This document shows, one piece after another, positions 34,092 through 43,584 of a DNA stretch of 49,035 bases. The translations under genes and the position numbers were made by a program. The stretch is taken from NCBI GenBank assembly GCA_026401035.1, contig JAPLNR010000032.1:1-49035 (forward strand). The letters are read 5' to 3'. The notes beneath the pieces are model-generated. The model was not told where the DNA came from and did not search any database. It saw nothing but the letters and a program-made list of their open reading frames with translations. The DNA is from Planctomycetia bacterium (GTDB lineage Bacteria > Planctomycetota > Planctomycetia > Pirellulales > UBA1268). Each line of letters opens with the position of its first letter. Within the stretch, counting starts at the first letter, position 1.

Positions 34092-34219
34092 CTGAAACCG
34101 CGCACGGCTCTGCCCTTTGTTTGGGCATAGATGGCCGCAAGACTATGATTTCGGGAGTCTTTCCAGTTATCTCGGCCACGCCCACCGGCCGGCCAATCCT
34201 CCTCGGAGACGATCCCTCC

Positions 34220-36988
34220 ATGTCCACGATTGCGAATCTCCGCGGCGTATGCGGGCTGGCAGTGTTTCTGGCACTCACGTCAGCGGCGGCCGCCCGCGCC
34301 GATGAGCCAAAAGTCTGGGAACAGGCGGCCGAGGCGATGCCGACGGCGATCCCCGGAGACGACGCGGAAAAGTCGGCGAAGCCGCCGGTCGAGCCGTTCG
34401 CCGTGCCCGCCGGCTTCGAGGTGGAGCGGCTCTTCGTCGTGCCAAAGGAGGAGCTCGGCTCGTGGGTCTGCCTCACCACCGATCCCAAGGGCCGGCTCAT
34501 CGCCAGCGACCAGGGCGACAAGGGGCTCGTACGGATCACACCCGCCCCGCTCGACGGCTCGCAGCCGACGCTCGTCGAAAAGATTCCCGTGCCGCTCACC
34601 AGCGCCCAAGGCCTGCTCTGGGCCTTCGACTCGCTCTACGTCGTCTGCAACGGCGGACCCGGCAGCGGCCTCTATCGCGTGACCGACTCCGACAACAACG
34701 ACACCCTCGACAAGGTCGAGAAACTCCGCGAGTTTCCCGGCGGCGGCGAGCACGGCCCGCACAACGTGCTCCTGTCTCCCGACGGCAAGCGGCTCTTCAT
34801 CATCTGCGGCAACCACACGAAGGTGCCGTTTGCGGTGAAGAACGTCACGGAGCCGCAGACGCTTGGGGGCATCCGTTCCACGCAACGCCGGGTCGAACTG
34901 CCGCCTGAAGCATCGAGCCGTCTGCCGGCCAACTGGGATGAAGACCAGATGCTCACGCGGATGTGGGATGCGAATGGCCATGCTGCCGGCATCCTCGCGC
35001 CGGGTGGCTATGTCGTGAGCACCGATCCCGCCGGCAAGGAATGGGAACTCTGGACCGCCGGCTACCGCAATCCGTACGACTTCGCCTTCAATACCGACGG
35101 CGAGATGTTCGTCTACGACGCCGACATGGAGTGGGACTTCGGCACACCGTGGTACCGGCCGACGCGGGTCAATCATGCCACCAGCGGCAGCGAACTGGGC
35201 TGGCGCAGCGGCACCGGCAAGTGGCCGGCCAGCTTTCCCGACAGCCTGCCGGCGCTCGTCGATATCGGCCCCGGCTCGCCTGTCGGAGCAGCCTTCGGGT
35301 ACGGCGCCAAGGTGCCCGCCAAGTATCAGAAGGCCTTCTACGTCTGCGACTGGACGTTCGGCACGATGTACGCGATCCATCTCGCGCCGGAGGGCTCGAC
35401 CTACAGGGGTGTAAAAGAGGAGTTTGTCTCGCGGACGCCGCTGCCGCTCACCGACATGACGATCGGCAAGGACGGCGCGATCTACTTCGCCGTCGGCGGA
35501 CGCGGCGGCCAGAGCGAACTCTACCGGGTGACCTACGTGGGGACTGAGTCGACTGCACCCGTCGACGGCAAAAACACGGCCGGTGCCGCCGACAGGAAGC
35601 TCCGCCATGACCTGGAGGCGTTTCACAAACGTGTCGCCGATCCAGCCGCCGCGATCGCCCTCGCGATCCCGCAGCTCTCGAACCCGGACCGGTTCACCCG
35701 CTATGCGGCACGGGTGGCCCTCGAACACCAGCCGGTCGAACTCTGGCAGGACAAGGCGCTGGCCGTGCAGGATCCGCTGGGACTGATCACCGCCGCGATC
35801 GGCGTCGCCCATCAGGCCGAGCCATCGTCTCAAGCCGCCATCCTCGCCGCGCTCGATCGGATTGATCCGGCAGCGCTCGACGTGTCCGGAAAGATCGACA
35901 TCGTTCGTGCCTATGAACTGACGCTCATCCGGCTAGGTGAACCGCCGGCCGCTGCCAAGGCCGGGATCGCGGCGAAGTTTGCACCGCTCTTTCCGTCGGG
36001 CGCATTTGATCTCGACCGCGACCTGGCGAGCCTGCTCGTGGCCGTGCGGACGCCCGGCATCGTGACGAAAATCGTCGGCCTGCTCGCGGCGCCGAGCACG
36101 TCGGCCGGCTCTACCAACCTCGCGCCCAGCGAGGAGGATCTCCGCCGGCTCATCGAGCGGAACGCAGGCTATGGAAAATCGGTCCGTGCCTCGCTCGAGA
36201 AGCGGTCCGACCTGCTGCAGATCCACTACGCCTACGCCCTGCGGACCGTGAACGACAAGGCCGCCTGGACGCTCGCCGACCGCAAGGGCTACCACGCCTG
36301 GTTCGGGCGGGCCCGCGAATGGGCCGGCGGCAACAGCTACCGGAAATTTCTTACCAACATTGAAAACGAGAGCCTGGCCTGGCTCACCGAAAACGAAAAG
36401 CTGGCCCTCGAGACGCTGGGCGCACGGAAGCCCTATGCGCCGCCGCCGCTGCCGAAGCCGGAAGGCCCCGGCCGACCGTGGACGGTCGAGGAGGTGCTGG
36501 CCGCAGCCGCGAAGCCCGAGGCGGAAGGCCTCGCCAAGGGCCGCGACTTCGAGCACGGGAAGCGCACGTTTGCAGCAACGCGCTGCGTGGTCTGTCACCG
36601 CTTCGGCGAGGATGGCGGCGCCACCGGCCCCGATCTCACACAGGCGGCCGGGCGGTTCCAACTCAAGGATCTGGTCGAAGCTGTTGTTCACCCGAGCAAG
36701 GTCGTGAGCGACCAATACAGGGCGAGCGTCGTCCAAACTGCCGACGGAAAAGTCGTCTCGGGCAGGATCGTGTCGGAATCGCCCGAGAGCATCGTCGTCG
36801 TCACCGACCCAGAAGACGCGACCAAGTTCGTCGAAATCAAACGCGACAACATCGAGGAGATCCTGCCGTCGTCCGAATCGCTGATGCCGAAAGCCTTGCT
36901 CGACCAATTGAACGAGGCGGAGGTGCTCGATCTCCTTGCCTACACGCTCTCCCGGGGCAACAAAAACGATGCCCGATTCAAGAAATAG
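34220..36988 (+). CDS. PVC-type haem-binding CxxCH protein (propeller plus cytochrome c)
   Basis: 922 residues. A Sec leader (MSTIANLRGVCGLAVFLALT, cleavage after ARA) is followed by a beta-propeller dehydrogenase-like domain: FAVPAGFEVERLFVVPKEEL, GGEHGPHNVLLSPDGKRLFI, ELWTAGYRNPYDFAFNTDGE and FVYDADMEWDFGTPWYRPTR. A helical repeat region (~460-740) precedes a C-terminal cytochrome c domain with C789-VVC-H793 and the PVC-specific tail LVEAVVHPSKVVSDQYRASV. Such giant proteins occur only in the PVC superphylum, typically with DUF1549/DUF1501 genes, and probably pass electrons from sugar oxidation. The downstream gene overlaps its end by 20 bases. Start ATG 34220 with GGAG upstream. Function inferred. 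Confidence 0.93.
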   Translation: MSTIANLRGVCGLAVFLALTSAAAARADEPKVWEQAAEAMPTAIPGDDAEKSAKPPVEPFAVPAGFEVERLFVVPKEELGSWVCLTTDPKGRLIASDQGDKGLVRITPAPLDGSQPTLVEKIPVPLTSAQGLLWAFDSLYVVCNGGPGSGLYRVTDSDNNDTLDKVEKLREFPGGGEHGPHNVLLSPDGKRLFIICGNHTKVPFAVKNVTEPQTLGGIRSTQRRVELPPEASSRLPANWDEDQMLTRMWDANGHAAGILAPGGYVVSTDPAGKEWELWTAGYRNPYDFAFNTDGEMFVYDADMEWDFGTPWYRPTRVNHATSGSELGWRSGTGKWPASFPDSLPALVDIGPGSPVGAAFGYGAKVPAKYQKAFYVCDWTFGTMYAIHLAPEGSTYRGVKEEFVSRTPLPLTDMTIGKDGAIYFAVGGRGGQSELYRVTYVGTESTAPVDGKNTAGAADRKLRHDLEAFHKRVADPAAAIALAIPQLSNPDRFTRYAARVALEHQPVELWQDKALAVQDPLGLITAAIGVAHQAEPSSQAAILAALDRIDPAALDVSGKIDIVRAYELTLIRLGEPPAAAKAGIAAKFAPLFPSGAFDLDRDLASLLVAVRTPGIVTKIVGLLAAPSTSAGSTNLAPSEEDLRRLIERNAGYGKSVRASLEKRSDLLQIHYAYALRTVNDKAAWTLADRKGYHAWFGRAREWAGGNSYRKFLTNIENESLAWLTENEKLALETLGARKPYAPPPLPKPEGPGRPWTVEEVLAAAAKPEAEGLAKGRDFEHGKRTFAATRCVVCHRFGEDGGATGPDLTQAAGRFQLKDLVEAVVHPSKVVSDQYRASVVQTADGKVVSGRIVSESPESIVVVTDPEDATKFVEIKRDNIEEILPSSESLMPKALLDQLNEAEVLDLLAYTLSRGNKNDARFKK

Positions 36989-39407
36989 CCGTGCCGTTTG
37001 GCACGTCGTGATCGCGTTGGCCGGCGCCGGAATCACGGTGCCCGTCCAGGCCATCGACTTCGCCCACGAGGTCGTGCCGTTGATGCGGAAGCACTGTGGT
37101 CAGTGCCATACCGGTGACGCCAAGCAGGGCGGCTTCTCGATGAACACGCGGGAAGACACGCTTGCCGGGGGCGATTCCGGCACACCCGGCTTTGTGGCAG
37201 GGGCTTCCGCCGCAAGCGAACTCATCGCCCGGATCACGAGCACCGATCCCGATTACCGGATGCCAAGCGAGGGGGATCCGCTGCCCCCCGAGGCGATTGC
37301 CGTTTTCAGACAGTGGATCGACGCCAAGGCTCCCTGGGAGGATGGCTTCGCGTTCAAGGGCACCGGCTGGGAACCGCCGCTTCTGCTGCGCACGGTTGCG
37401 TTGCCGCCGGCAGAGGAGGGACGCACGAATCCGGTCGACCGCGTCGTCGACGCGTATTGGAAGGAACAGGGCATCGGCCGCCCGCCACGATCCGACGACG
37501 AAACGTTCATCCGCCGCGCGAGCCTCGATCTCGTCGGCCTCCTGCCCGCTCCCGAGCGTGTCGCACGCTTCGTCTCCGACTCCCATCCGGCCAAGCGGGC
37601 CGCGCTCGTCCGCGAATTGCTCGACGACAAGATCTCCTACGCCGAGCACTGGCTGACGTTCTGGAATGACCTCCTGCGCAACGACTACACCGGCACCGGT
37701 TTCATCACCGGCGGTCGGAAGCAGATCACGACCTGGCTGCACCGCGCGCTGGTGGCCAACAAGCCCTTCGATGAATTTGTGCGCGAACTGATCGCCCCCA
37801 CCCCCGAATCCCGCGGGTTTATCGACGGCATCGTGTGGCGGGGGACGGTCAACTCCAGCCAGACCGTGCCGATCCAGTTCGCCCAAAACGTCGGCCAGAC
37901 CTTCCTCGGCATCAATCTCAAGTGCGCGAGCTGCCACGACTCCTTCGTCGACCGCTGGACGCTCAAGCAGACCTACGATCTGGCGGCGATCGCGTCGGAG
38001 AAGCCGCTGGAACTCTCGCGCTGCGACAAGGCGACGGGCATCATCGCCTCGCCGGCCTGGTTGTTTGCCGAACTCGGGCAGGTCGACGCGGCCGCCCCTC
38101 CGTCGCAGCGGCTCGAGCAACTGGCCGCCCTGATGACAAAACCTGAAAACGGCTGGCTCTCGCGAAACCTGGCCAACCGGCTCTGGCAGCGGCTGCTGGG
38201 GCGTGGCCTCGTGCACCCGGTCGACAGCCTCCGCACGAAACCCTGGAGCGAGGACCTGCTGGATCTGCTGGCGGGCGAACTCGTCGCCCACCAGTGGGAC
38301 ATCAAGCGTGTGCTGGAAACCATCTGCACGTCGGAGGCCTATGGCGCCGCCACGCCCGCGGTGGCCGGCCAGCCCCAGGGCGCCGACTACGTGTTCAAGG
38401 GCCCGCTGCCGCGGCGGATGACGGCAGAGCAGTTCACCGATGCCGTCTGGCAGTTGACGGACACCGCGCCGAAAAAACCGGATGCGGAGGTGATACGGTT
38501 CGACCCGCCAGCCGGCGCCGAAGAAGCGCCTCAGCCGGCCGCCACCTGGATCTGGTCGAACGATCTCGCCGCGTCACCGCCGGGCGAGAAACTTACGTTT
38601 CGCAAGACGTTTGATCTGCCGGCGGCGGTGAGCCACGCTATCGCCGTGATCACGGCCGACAATCAGGCGACGCTCTTCGTCAACGGCAAACAGTCGGCCG
38701 CCAGCACCGAGTGGACGCAGCCCGTGATGGAGATCGTGACCAACGATCTGAAGCCGGGCGCCAACACGCTCATCGTCACGGCCGCCAATGCCGCGGCGGG
38801 AGGACCGGCGGCGCTGAAAGTCGAGATCCGTGGCCTCCTCTCCGATGGCTCGGCCGTGACGATCGCCAGCGATTCTTCCTGGGAATGGACGTCGGCCGCC
38901 CCGGACGGCAGGGGCAATTTTCCCAAAGACAAGCAGCCGAAGGATTGGGCACCGGCGGCCGTCGTGAAGACGCAGAGCACGTGGAACGCCGTCGTGGCCG
39001 ACTTCGCGCAGAAGCTGCTCTACGCCACGGCCTCGGGCCCGCTGCCGATGGTCCGGGCCGCGCTGGTGAAGGGCACGGCCCTGATGGCCGCCCTCGGCCG
39101 GCCCAACCGTGATCAGGTCGTGACGAGCCGCCCCAGCGACCTCACCACGCTCGAGGCGATCCAGCTGGCCAACGAGCAGAGCCTGGCCGACGAGTTTGCC
39201 CGGGGCGGGGCCGCGATCCTGAAAAAACATGGTCCCGGCGCCGATTCACTTTTACAATTCATGTTCGCGGCGGCTCTTTGCCGACCACCCACGGCCGACG
39301 AGGCCGCGGCTTCCCGTGAGATCCTCGGAACAGCACCGACCAAGGAGAGCGTGGCCGACTGCCTCTGGGCCGTCGTCATGCTCCCCGAATTTCAACTCAT
39401 CCGGTAA
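36969..39407 (+). CDS. DUF1549/DUF1553 protein with planctomycete cytochrome c domain
   Basis: 812 residues. An N-terminal membrane or signal segment (~9-25) is followed by a planctomycete-type cytochrome c domain with C43-GQC-H47 (LMRKHCGQCHTGDAKQGGFS). DUF1549 follows (NPVDRVVDAYWKEQGIGRPP, FIRRASLDLVGLLPAPERVA, YAEHWLTFWNDLLRNDYTGT), including a second haem site C319-ASC-H323. Then come DUF1553 (WLSRNLANRLWQRLLGRGLV, HPVDSLRTKPWSEDLLDLLA) and a beta-sandwich insertion (~520-640). The role of the family is unknown; it always travels with DUF1501. It overlaps the upstream cytochrome gene by 20 bases and ends 12 bases before the DUF1501 gene: one operon. Confidence 0.93.
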   Translation: MPDSRNSRAVWHVVIALAGAGITVPVQAIDFAHEVVPLMRKHCGQCHTGDAKQGGFSMNTREDTLAGGDSGTPGFVAGASAASELIARITSTDPDYRMPSEGDPLPPEAIAVFRQWIDAKAPWEDGFAFKGTGWEPPLLLRTVALPPAEEGRTNPVDRVVDAYWKEQGIGRPPRSDDETFIRRASLDLVGLLPAPERVARFVSDSHPAKRAALVRELLDDKISYAEHWLTFWNDLLRNDYTGTGFITGGRKQITTWLHRALVANKPFDEFVRELIAPTPESRGFIDGIVWRGTVNSSQTVPIQFAQNVGQTFLGINLKCASCHDSFVDRWTLKQTYDLAAIASEKPLELSRCDKATGIIASPAWLFAELGQVDAAAPPSQRLEQLAALMTKPENGWLSRNLANRLWQRLLGRGLVHPVDSLRTKPWSEDLLDLLAGELVAHQWDIKRVLETICTSEAYGAATPAVAGQPQGADYVFKGPLPRRMTAEQFTDAVWQLTDTAPKKPDAEVIRFDPPAGAEEAPQPAATWIWSNDLAASPPGEKLTFRKTFDLPAAVSHAIAVITADNQATLFVNGKQSAASTEWTQPVMEIVTNDLKPGANTLIVTAANAAAGGPAALKVEIRGLLSDGSAVTIASDSSWEWTSAAPDGRGNFPKDKQPKDWAPAAVVKTQSTWNAVVADFAQKLLYATASGPLPMVRAALVKGTALMAALGRPNRDQVVTSRPSDLTTLEAIQLANEQSLADEFARGGAAILKKHGPGADSLLQFMFAAALCRPPTADEAAASREILGTAPTKESVADCLWAVVMLPEFQLIR

Positions 39408-39419
39408 GGAACCCAGCCC

Positions 39420-40844
39420 ATGAACACCCGCCGCGAACTCTTGAAAGGCCTCGCCGCCGCGGCGACCGCCACGCTGGCCTTGCCCGAGCCCCGGGCCCGC
39501 GCGAGCACCGGCTCCGCGCAGATCATCCATCCCGCAGCCAAGGCCGACTCGATCATCGTGCTCTGGATGGCCGGCGGGATGGCGGCTCCCGACACGTTCG
39601 ACCCCAAGAAATACAAGCCGTTCGAGCCGGGCCTGGCCGTGGCCGACGTGATCAGCACGTTTCCCGCGATCCCGACAGCGATCGACGGCGTCCAGATCGT
39701 CGACGGCCTCCCCGAGATCGCCAAGGTGCTCGACCGGGCCACGCTCATCCGCTCCCACGTGCAGCCTGATCTCGGCAGCATCCTCCACTCGCGACACCAG
39801 TATCACTGGCACACCGGCTACGTGCCGCCGCAGACCGTCGCCTGCCCGCATCTCGGCGCGTGGATGAGCCGCGTGCTGGGGCCGCGAAACCCGGTCATGC
39901 CGGCGTTCGTGAACATCGGCCAGCGGCTCGAGGGAATTGGCGAGAACGAGGAGATCAAGGCATTCACGACGGCGGGCTTCTTCGGCAGCGAGTATGGCCC
40001 GATGAATCTCCCCTACCCGGAGCAGGCGGCGCTCGCCGTGCGGCCGCCCAAGGGGATGGATCCAGGCCGGTTCGCCAGCCGCTACGAGCACTTCAAGAAA
40101 CTGGTCAAGGCGACGCCCAGCGCGGCCTTCACGAGCGACTACCACCAGGAGTCGATGCTGCGGAGCCTGGAAAACGCCCATCGGCTGCTGGGCGCCAAGG
40201 AACGCGAGGCCTTCGACATCACGCTGGAGCCGAAGGAGGTGCTGGAACAGTACGACACCGGACGGTTCGGCCGCGGCTGCCTGCTCGCCCGTCGGCTCGT
40301 CGAGAACGGCGCCCGCTACGTCGAAGTGACGACGGAATACGTTCCCTTCGTCCACTGGGACACGCATGAGCGGGGCCATGAGACCGTCGCCAAGCTCCAC
40401 CGGGAGATCGACCGCCCGATCGCCACGCTGATCCGCGACCTCGAATCCCGCGGTTTGCTCGACCGCACGCTCGTCGTCATCGCCAGCGAGTTCAGCCGCG
40501 ACATGATCACCGAGGGGCAGCCCGGCTCGACGGCCAGCGATCAGGCCAGTTCACCGAAAGATTTTCTGCAACTGCCCAACCACTACGGCCAGCACCGCCA
40601 CTTCACCGGCGGCTCCACCGTCGTGCTCTTCGGCGGCGGCGTGAAGAAGGGATTCGTCTACGGCAAGACCGCCGACGAGCGGCCGTGCATGGCGGTGGAA
40701 AACCCGGTGAGCGTGAGCGACCTCCATGCGACGCTCTTCACCGCCATGGGCATCAGCCCGAAGATGGTCTACGACATCGAGAACCGTCCCTTCTATGCCA
40801 CCGAAGACGGCAAGGGAAAACCGGTTGCGGCGGTCTTTGCGTAG
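39420..40844 (+). CDS. DUF1501 protein with Tat-like leader
   Basis: 474 residues. The leader MNTRRELLKGLAAAATATLA has the RR motif of Tat signals (here TRRELLKG), followed by an alkaline-phosphatase-superfamily-like domain typical of DUF1501: DSIIVLWMAGGMAAPDTFDP, HSRHQYHWHTGYVPPQTVAC, QYDTGRFGRGCLLARRLVEN, VPFVHWDTHERGHETVAKLH and VVIASEFSRDMITEGQPGST. Conserved Asp/His residues suggest metal binding, but no activity is known for the family. It is last in the cytochrome-DUF1549-DUF1501 operon. The baeRF3 gene follows after 139 bases with its own structured leader. Confidence 0.94.
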   Translation: MNTRRELLKGLAAAATATLALPEPRARASTGSAQIIHPAAKADSIIVLWMAGGMAAPDTFDPKKYKPFEPGLAVADVISTFPAIPTAIDGVQIVDGLPEIAKVLDRATLIRSHVQPDLGSILHSRHQYHWHTGYVPPQTVACPHLGAWMSRVLGPRNPVMPAFVNIGQRLEGIGENEEIKAFTTAGFFGSEYGPMNLPYPEQAALAVRPPKGMDPGRFASRYEHFKKLVKATPSAAFTSDYHQESMLRSLENAHRLLGAKEREAFDITLEPKEVLEQYDTGRFGRGCLLARRLVENGARYVEVTTEYVPFVHWDTHERGHETVAKLHREIDRPIATLIRDLESRGLLDRTLVVIASEFSRDMITEGQPGSTASDQASSPKDFLQLPNHYGQHRHFTGGSTVVLFGGGVKKGFVYGKTADERPCMAVENPVSVSDLHATLFTAMGISPKMVYDIENRPFYATEDGKGKPVAAVFA

Positions 40845-40934
40845 CGCTCAGGCGCCGCCGGCCCCCCAACCGACTTGCTTTTCGGGTGGCTGCAGGCGAA
40901 TAGTTCCGGCGGGACGGCCGCGCTTGCTGCACGG

Positions 40935-40992
40935 CCTCGGCAACAGGATGCCAGTCTTGGCATCCGTTCCGAGGAGATCCCCGATGGCATCC
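40935..40992 (+). promoter_or_regulatory. Hairpin masking the Shine-Dalgarno of the baeRF3 gene, with alternative start-codon pairing
   Basis: Inner stem GGATGCCA (40946-40953)/TGGCATCC (40958-40965), loop GTCT. Outer stem CCTCGG (40935-40940)/CCGAGG (40969-40974) overlaps the ribosome site GAGGAG (40971-40976). The 3' arm TGGCATCC recurs exactly at 40985-40992, covering the last two bases of the ATG. The 5' arm could therefore pair either with the hairpin partner or with the start codon region. Confidence 0.55.
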
Positions 40993-42240
40993 GTTTCCAC
41001 GGCCAATCCCCTGTCGATCGGCCACGTGTCGCTTGAATCGGTGCGGGGGCTGCTCCAGCCGCACCCGGCTCCCTGCCTCTCCCTCTACATGCCGACGCAC
41101 CGCAACGTGCCCGACAATCTCGTCGATCGGCCGGCCTACCGGCATCTCGTCGAGGCCTTGGAGATGGCGTTGTCGTTTTCGAAGCCCCGGCCGGAGATCG
41201 AACGGCTGCTCGAGCCGTTTCGCCTGCTCGGCAGCAATGCCCGCTTTTGGGAGCACACCCGCGACGGGCTGGCGATCCTCGCGGCCGATGGCCGGGCCGA
41301 GGTCTTCCTGCTGCCGCTGCCCGTCAAACCAATGGCACTGGTGACCACGCGGTTCCACACGATGCCGTTGGTGCAAATCGCCGCCTCGACCGACCGGTTC
41401 AACGTGCTGGTGCTCACGAGCCGTGCGGCGCACGTCTACGAAGCCGCGCTCGTCGAGGGGCAGGTCGACCGGCTCGATCCGGTGCCGCTCCACGGCGTTC
41501 CCGGCAGCGAGGCGGCCCATGGAGAACTCGGCCGCGGTGACGTGGTCGACGAGGAGATTTTTCAGCCCCATCGCGTCAATCGCGGCATGGGCCCCAGCGG
41601 ACTCGGATACAGCGGCATCGTCCACGGCGGCACGGGTTCGAAGCAGGACGACATCGATGCCGACACGCAGATTTTTTTCCAGCACGTCGACGAAGTGGTG
41701 CACGAGCGGGTTTCGCGGCACTCGGGGCTGCCGCTGGTACTGGTGGCGCTGCCGCGGCTGGCGGCAGTGTTTCGCGGCCTCTCGAAAAACCGGCTGCTTC
41801 TCGAGGAGTGGGTTGCGAAGGACGTGCACCTTCTGCCCGAGCACGAGTTGCCCGCCCTCGTCGCCCCGATCTTCGCCGCCGCCCGCGTCAACCGGATCGG
41901 CCGTGAACTGCACCTCTTCGGGCAGGCCCGCGACCATGGTCTTGGCTCCGGCGACCTTTCCGACATCGCGCGGGCGGCCGTCGCCGGCAGGGTCGCGACT
42001 CTCCTGATTGAGAAGGACCGGTTCGAGACCGGCAGGCTCGATCGCGCAACGGGGGCGATCTCGACCGACGGCGAGGCGGCAGCCGATCTCTCCCGCACGG
42101 GCGATCAGCCCGCCTTGCGCACTGAGGATCTGTTCGGGGCGGTCGCCGAAACCGTCCTGCTCCACGGCGGGGGCATTCTCGCGCTCGAGCGGATTGCGAT
42201 GCCGACCGAAAGCGGTGTCGCGGCGGTCTATCGTTACTGA
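40984..42240 (+). CDS. baeRF family-3 protein (bacterial archaeo-eukaryotic release-factor-like)
   Basis: 418 residues, cytoplasmic. The N-terminal segment LLQPHPAPCLSLYMPTHRNV is the hallmark of baeRF_family3. Later regions are FWEHTRDGLAILAADGRAEV, FNVLVLTSRAAHVYEAALVE, QIFFQHVDEVVHERVSRHSG, LVLVALPRLAAVFRGLSKN and the C-terminal L7Ae-like part VAGRVATLLIEKDRFETGRL. Bacterial members are predicted to act on stalled or specialised ribosomes, or in counter-invader responses, by analogy with eRF1/Pelota; none of this is proven. The start ATG 40984 has GAGGAG 7 bases upstream, itself sequestered by a hairpin. Family confident, role inferred from literature predictions. Confidence 0.85.
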   Translation: MASVSTANPLSIGHVSLESVRGLLQPHPAPCLSLYMPTHRNVPDNLVDRPAYRHLVEALEMALSFSKPRPEIERLLEPFRLLGSNARFWEHTRDGLAILAADGRAEVFLLPLPVKPMALVTTRFHTMPLVQIAASTDRFNVLVLTSRAAHVYEAALVEGQVDRLDPVPLHGVPGSEAAHGELGRGDVVDEEIFQPHRVNRGMGPSGLGYSGIVHGGTGSKQDDIDADTQIFFQHVDEVVHERVSRHSGLPLVLVALPRLAAVFRGLSKNRLLLEEWVAKDVHLLPEHELPALVAPIFAAARVNRIGRELHLFGQARDHGLGSGDLSDIARAAVAGRVATLLIEKDRFETGRLDRATGAISTDGEAAADLSRTGDQPALRTEDLFGAVAETVLLHGGGILALERIAMPTESGVAAVYRY

Positions 42241-42302
42241 TGCGCCCTGAGCCGCATTGTTCGCCGGCGGTGACATGCTCGTGAGTCGCAGGGAGTACGA
42301 GT

Positions 42303-42323
42303 GGGACAGGCTTCAGCCTGTCA
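42303..42323 (-). repeat. Palindromic stop-codon repeat, copy 2 (end of galK)
   Basis: GACAGGCTTCAGCCTGTC at 42305-42322 followed by a. Read on the minus strand it starts TGACAGGCTGAAGCCTGTCC, and the first triplet TGA (42323-42321) is the galK stop codon. Confidence 0.9.
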
Positions 42324-43556
42324 TGCCGGCCGGGGTGTGGTCTGGATCATCGCGCCCTGGGCCGGACGCGTCGTGAACATCGTGCACTCCCGGCCGGTGT
42401 GGCGGCGATACTCCTGAGCCACCCGGTCCATGACGGCTTGCGCATGCGCAGCCTCGACGAGCGTCACGGTGCAGCCGCCAAAGCCCCCACCGGTCATCCG
42501 CGTACCGATCACACCCCGTTCGGCCGCGGCCAAGTCCACGAGCAGATCGAGTTCCGGGCAACTCACCTCGTAGTCGTCGCGGAGCGAGGCATGGCTTTCG
42601 GCCATCAGCAGGCCGAGTTCCGCCCAGCGGCCGGCCGCGATCGCGTCGGCTGCCCGCCGCGTGCGGTCGATCTCTGTGACGACGTGCCGCGCACGGGCAT
42701 GCACCCGGGGTCCGAGCGCCTCCCGCGCCGCCTCCACCTGCGCGAGTGTCGCGTCGCGCAGCAGCGGCACCGCGAGCACGCGGGCCGCCTGCTCGCAGTC
42801 GCTGCGGCGTCTGCCGTATTCACCGTCGTTGAGCGCATGCCGCACGTTACTGTTCGTGACGAGCACCAAGAGATCCTCACGGGCAAACGGCACCTGCGTG
42901 GCCGTGAGCGACCGGCAATCGAGCAGCAACAAATGATCGGCGGTGCAGAGAACGCTCGCGCACTGATCCATCACGCCGCAGGGAACACCGGCGAAATCAT
43001 GCTCGGCCCGCTGGCAGAGGAGGGCCAGGTCGAGGGGCTCGATCCTGGTGTCGCTCACCGCCGCCAGCAGCGTCGCCAGCGCCACCTCGAGGCTCGCACT
43101 GCTCGAGAGGCCGCCGCCGAGCGGCACGGTCGAGTCGACGACGGCATCGAAGGCGGGCACCGCGGCACCGCGGGCCAGGAATCCGGCAATCACACCGTGG
43201 AGATAATGTGTCCAGCCGGGCAGACCGGTGGAGACGGCCATCGCGCCAGCCATCGCGCCAGCTGGGTCACCGCCTGGGTCGCCGGCCGTGCCACCGGTAG
43301 GGCCGATGGGAATCTCGGCCGTGGCACCGACGGCCGTGCTGAACACGCGGCCGCTGGCCGAGCCTGCCGCTGCAGGCCGGGGCGCCGCGGCAATCATCGT
43401 GTACCGCTCGATCGCCATCGGCAGCACGGAGCCGCCGCAATAATCGACGTGCTCCCCGATCAGGTTCACGCGGCCCGGCGCGATGGCAACCCACTCTGGC
43501 GGGCGATCAAACCGCCGCTCAAACTCCGCACAGGTTCGTTGTCGTTGGTCGTTCAT
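42321..43556 (-). CDS. galK: Galactokinase
   Basis: 411 residues from ATG 42321-43556 (ATG 43559 is equally possible). It phosphorylates galactose to galactose-1-phosphate with ATP, the entry step of the Leloir pathway. GHMP-kinase motifs are all present: the galactokinase signature PGRVNLIGEHVDYCGGSVLP, the ATP loop PLGGGLSSSASLEVAL, catalytic-region GVPCGVMDQCASVL and the C-terminal TRMTGGGFGGCTVTLV. A Gly/Ala/Pro-rich insertion (about residues 79-100) arose by short tandem duplications. The divergent PLP-enzyme gene starts only 28 bases away, so their promoters must overlap the coding starts. The stop codon is part of a palindromic repeat. Fits breakdown of galactose-containing glycans. 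Confidence 0.94.
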   Translation of the reverse strand: MNDQRQRTCAEFERRFDRPPEWVAIAPGRVNLIGEHVDYCGGSVLPMAIERYTMIAAAPRPAAAGSASGRVFSTAVGATAEIPIGPTGGTAGDPGGDPAGAMAGAMAVSTGLPGWTHYLHGVIAGFLARGAAVPAFDAVVDSTVPLGGGLSSSASLEVALATLLAAVSDTRIEPLDLALLCQRAEHDFAGVPCGVMDQCASVLCTADHLLLLDCRSLTATQVPFAREDLLVLVTNSNVRHALNDGEYGRRRSDCEQAARVLAVPLLRDATLAQVEAAREALGPRVHARARHVVTEIDRTRRAADAIAAGRWAELGLLMAESHASLRDDYEVSCPELDLLVDLAAAERGVIGTRMTGGGFGGCTVTLVEAAHAQAVMDRVAQEYRRHTGRECTMFTTRPAQGAMIQTTPRPA

Positions 43557-43584
43557 CATTCCGTCGTGCACAATCCTATCCATC

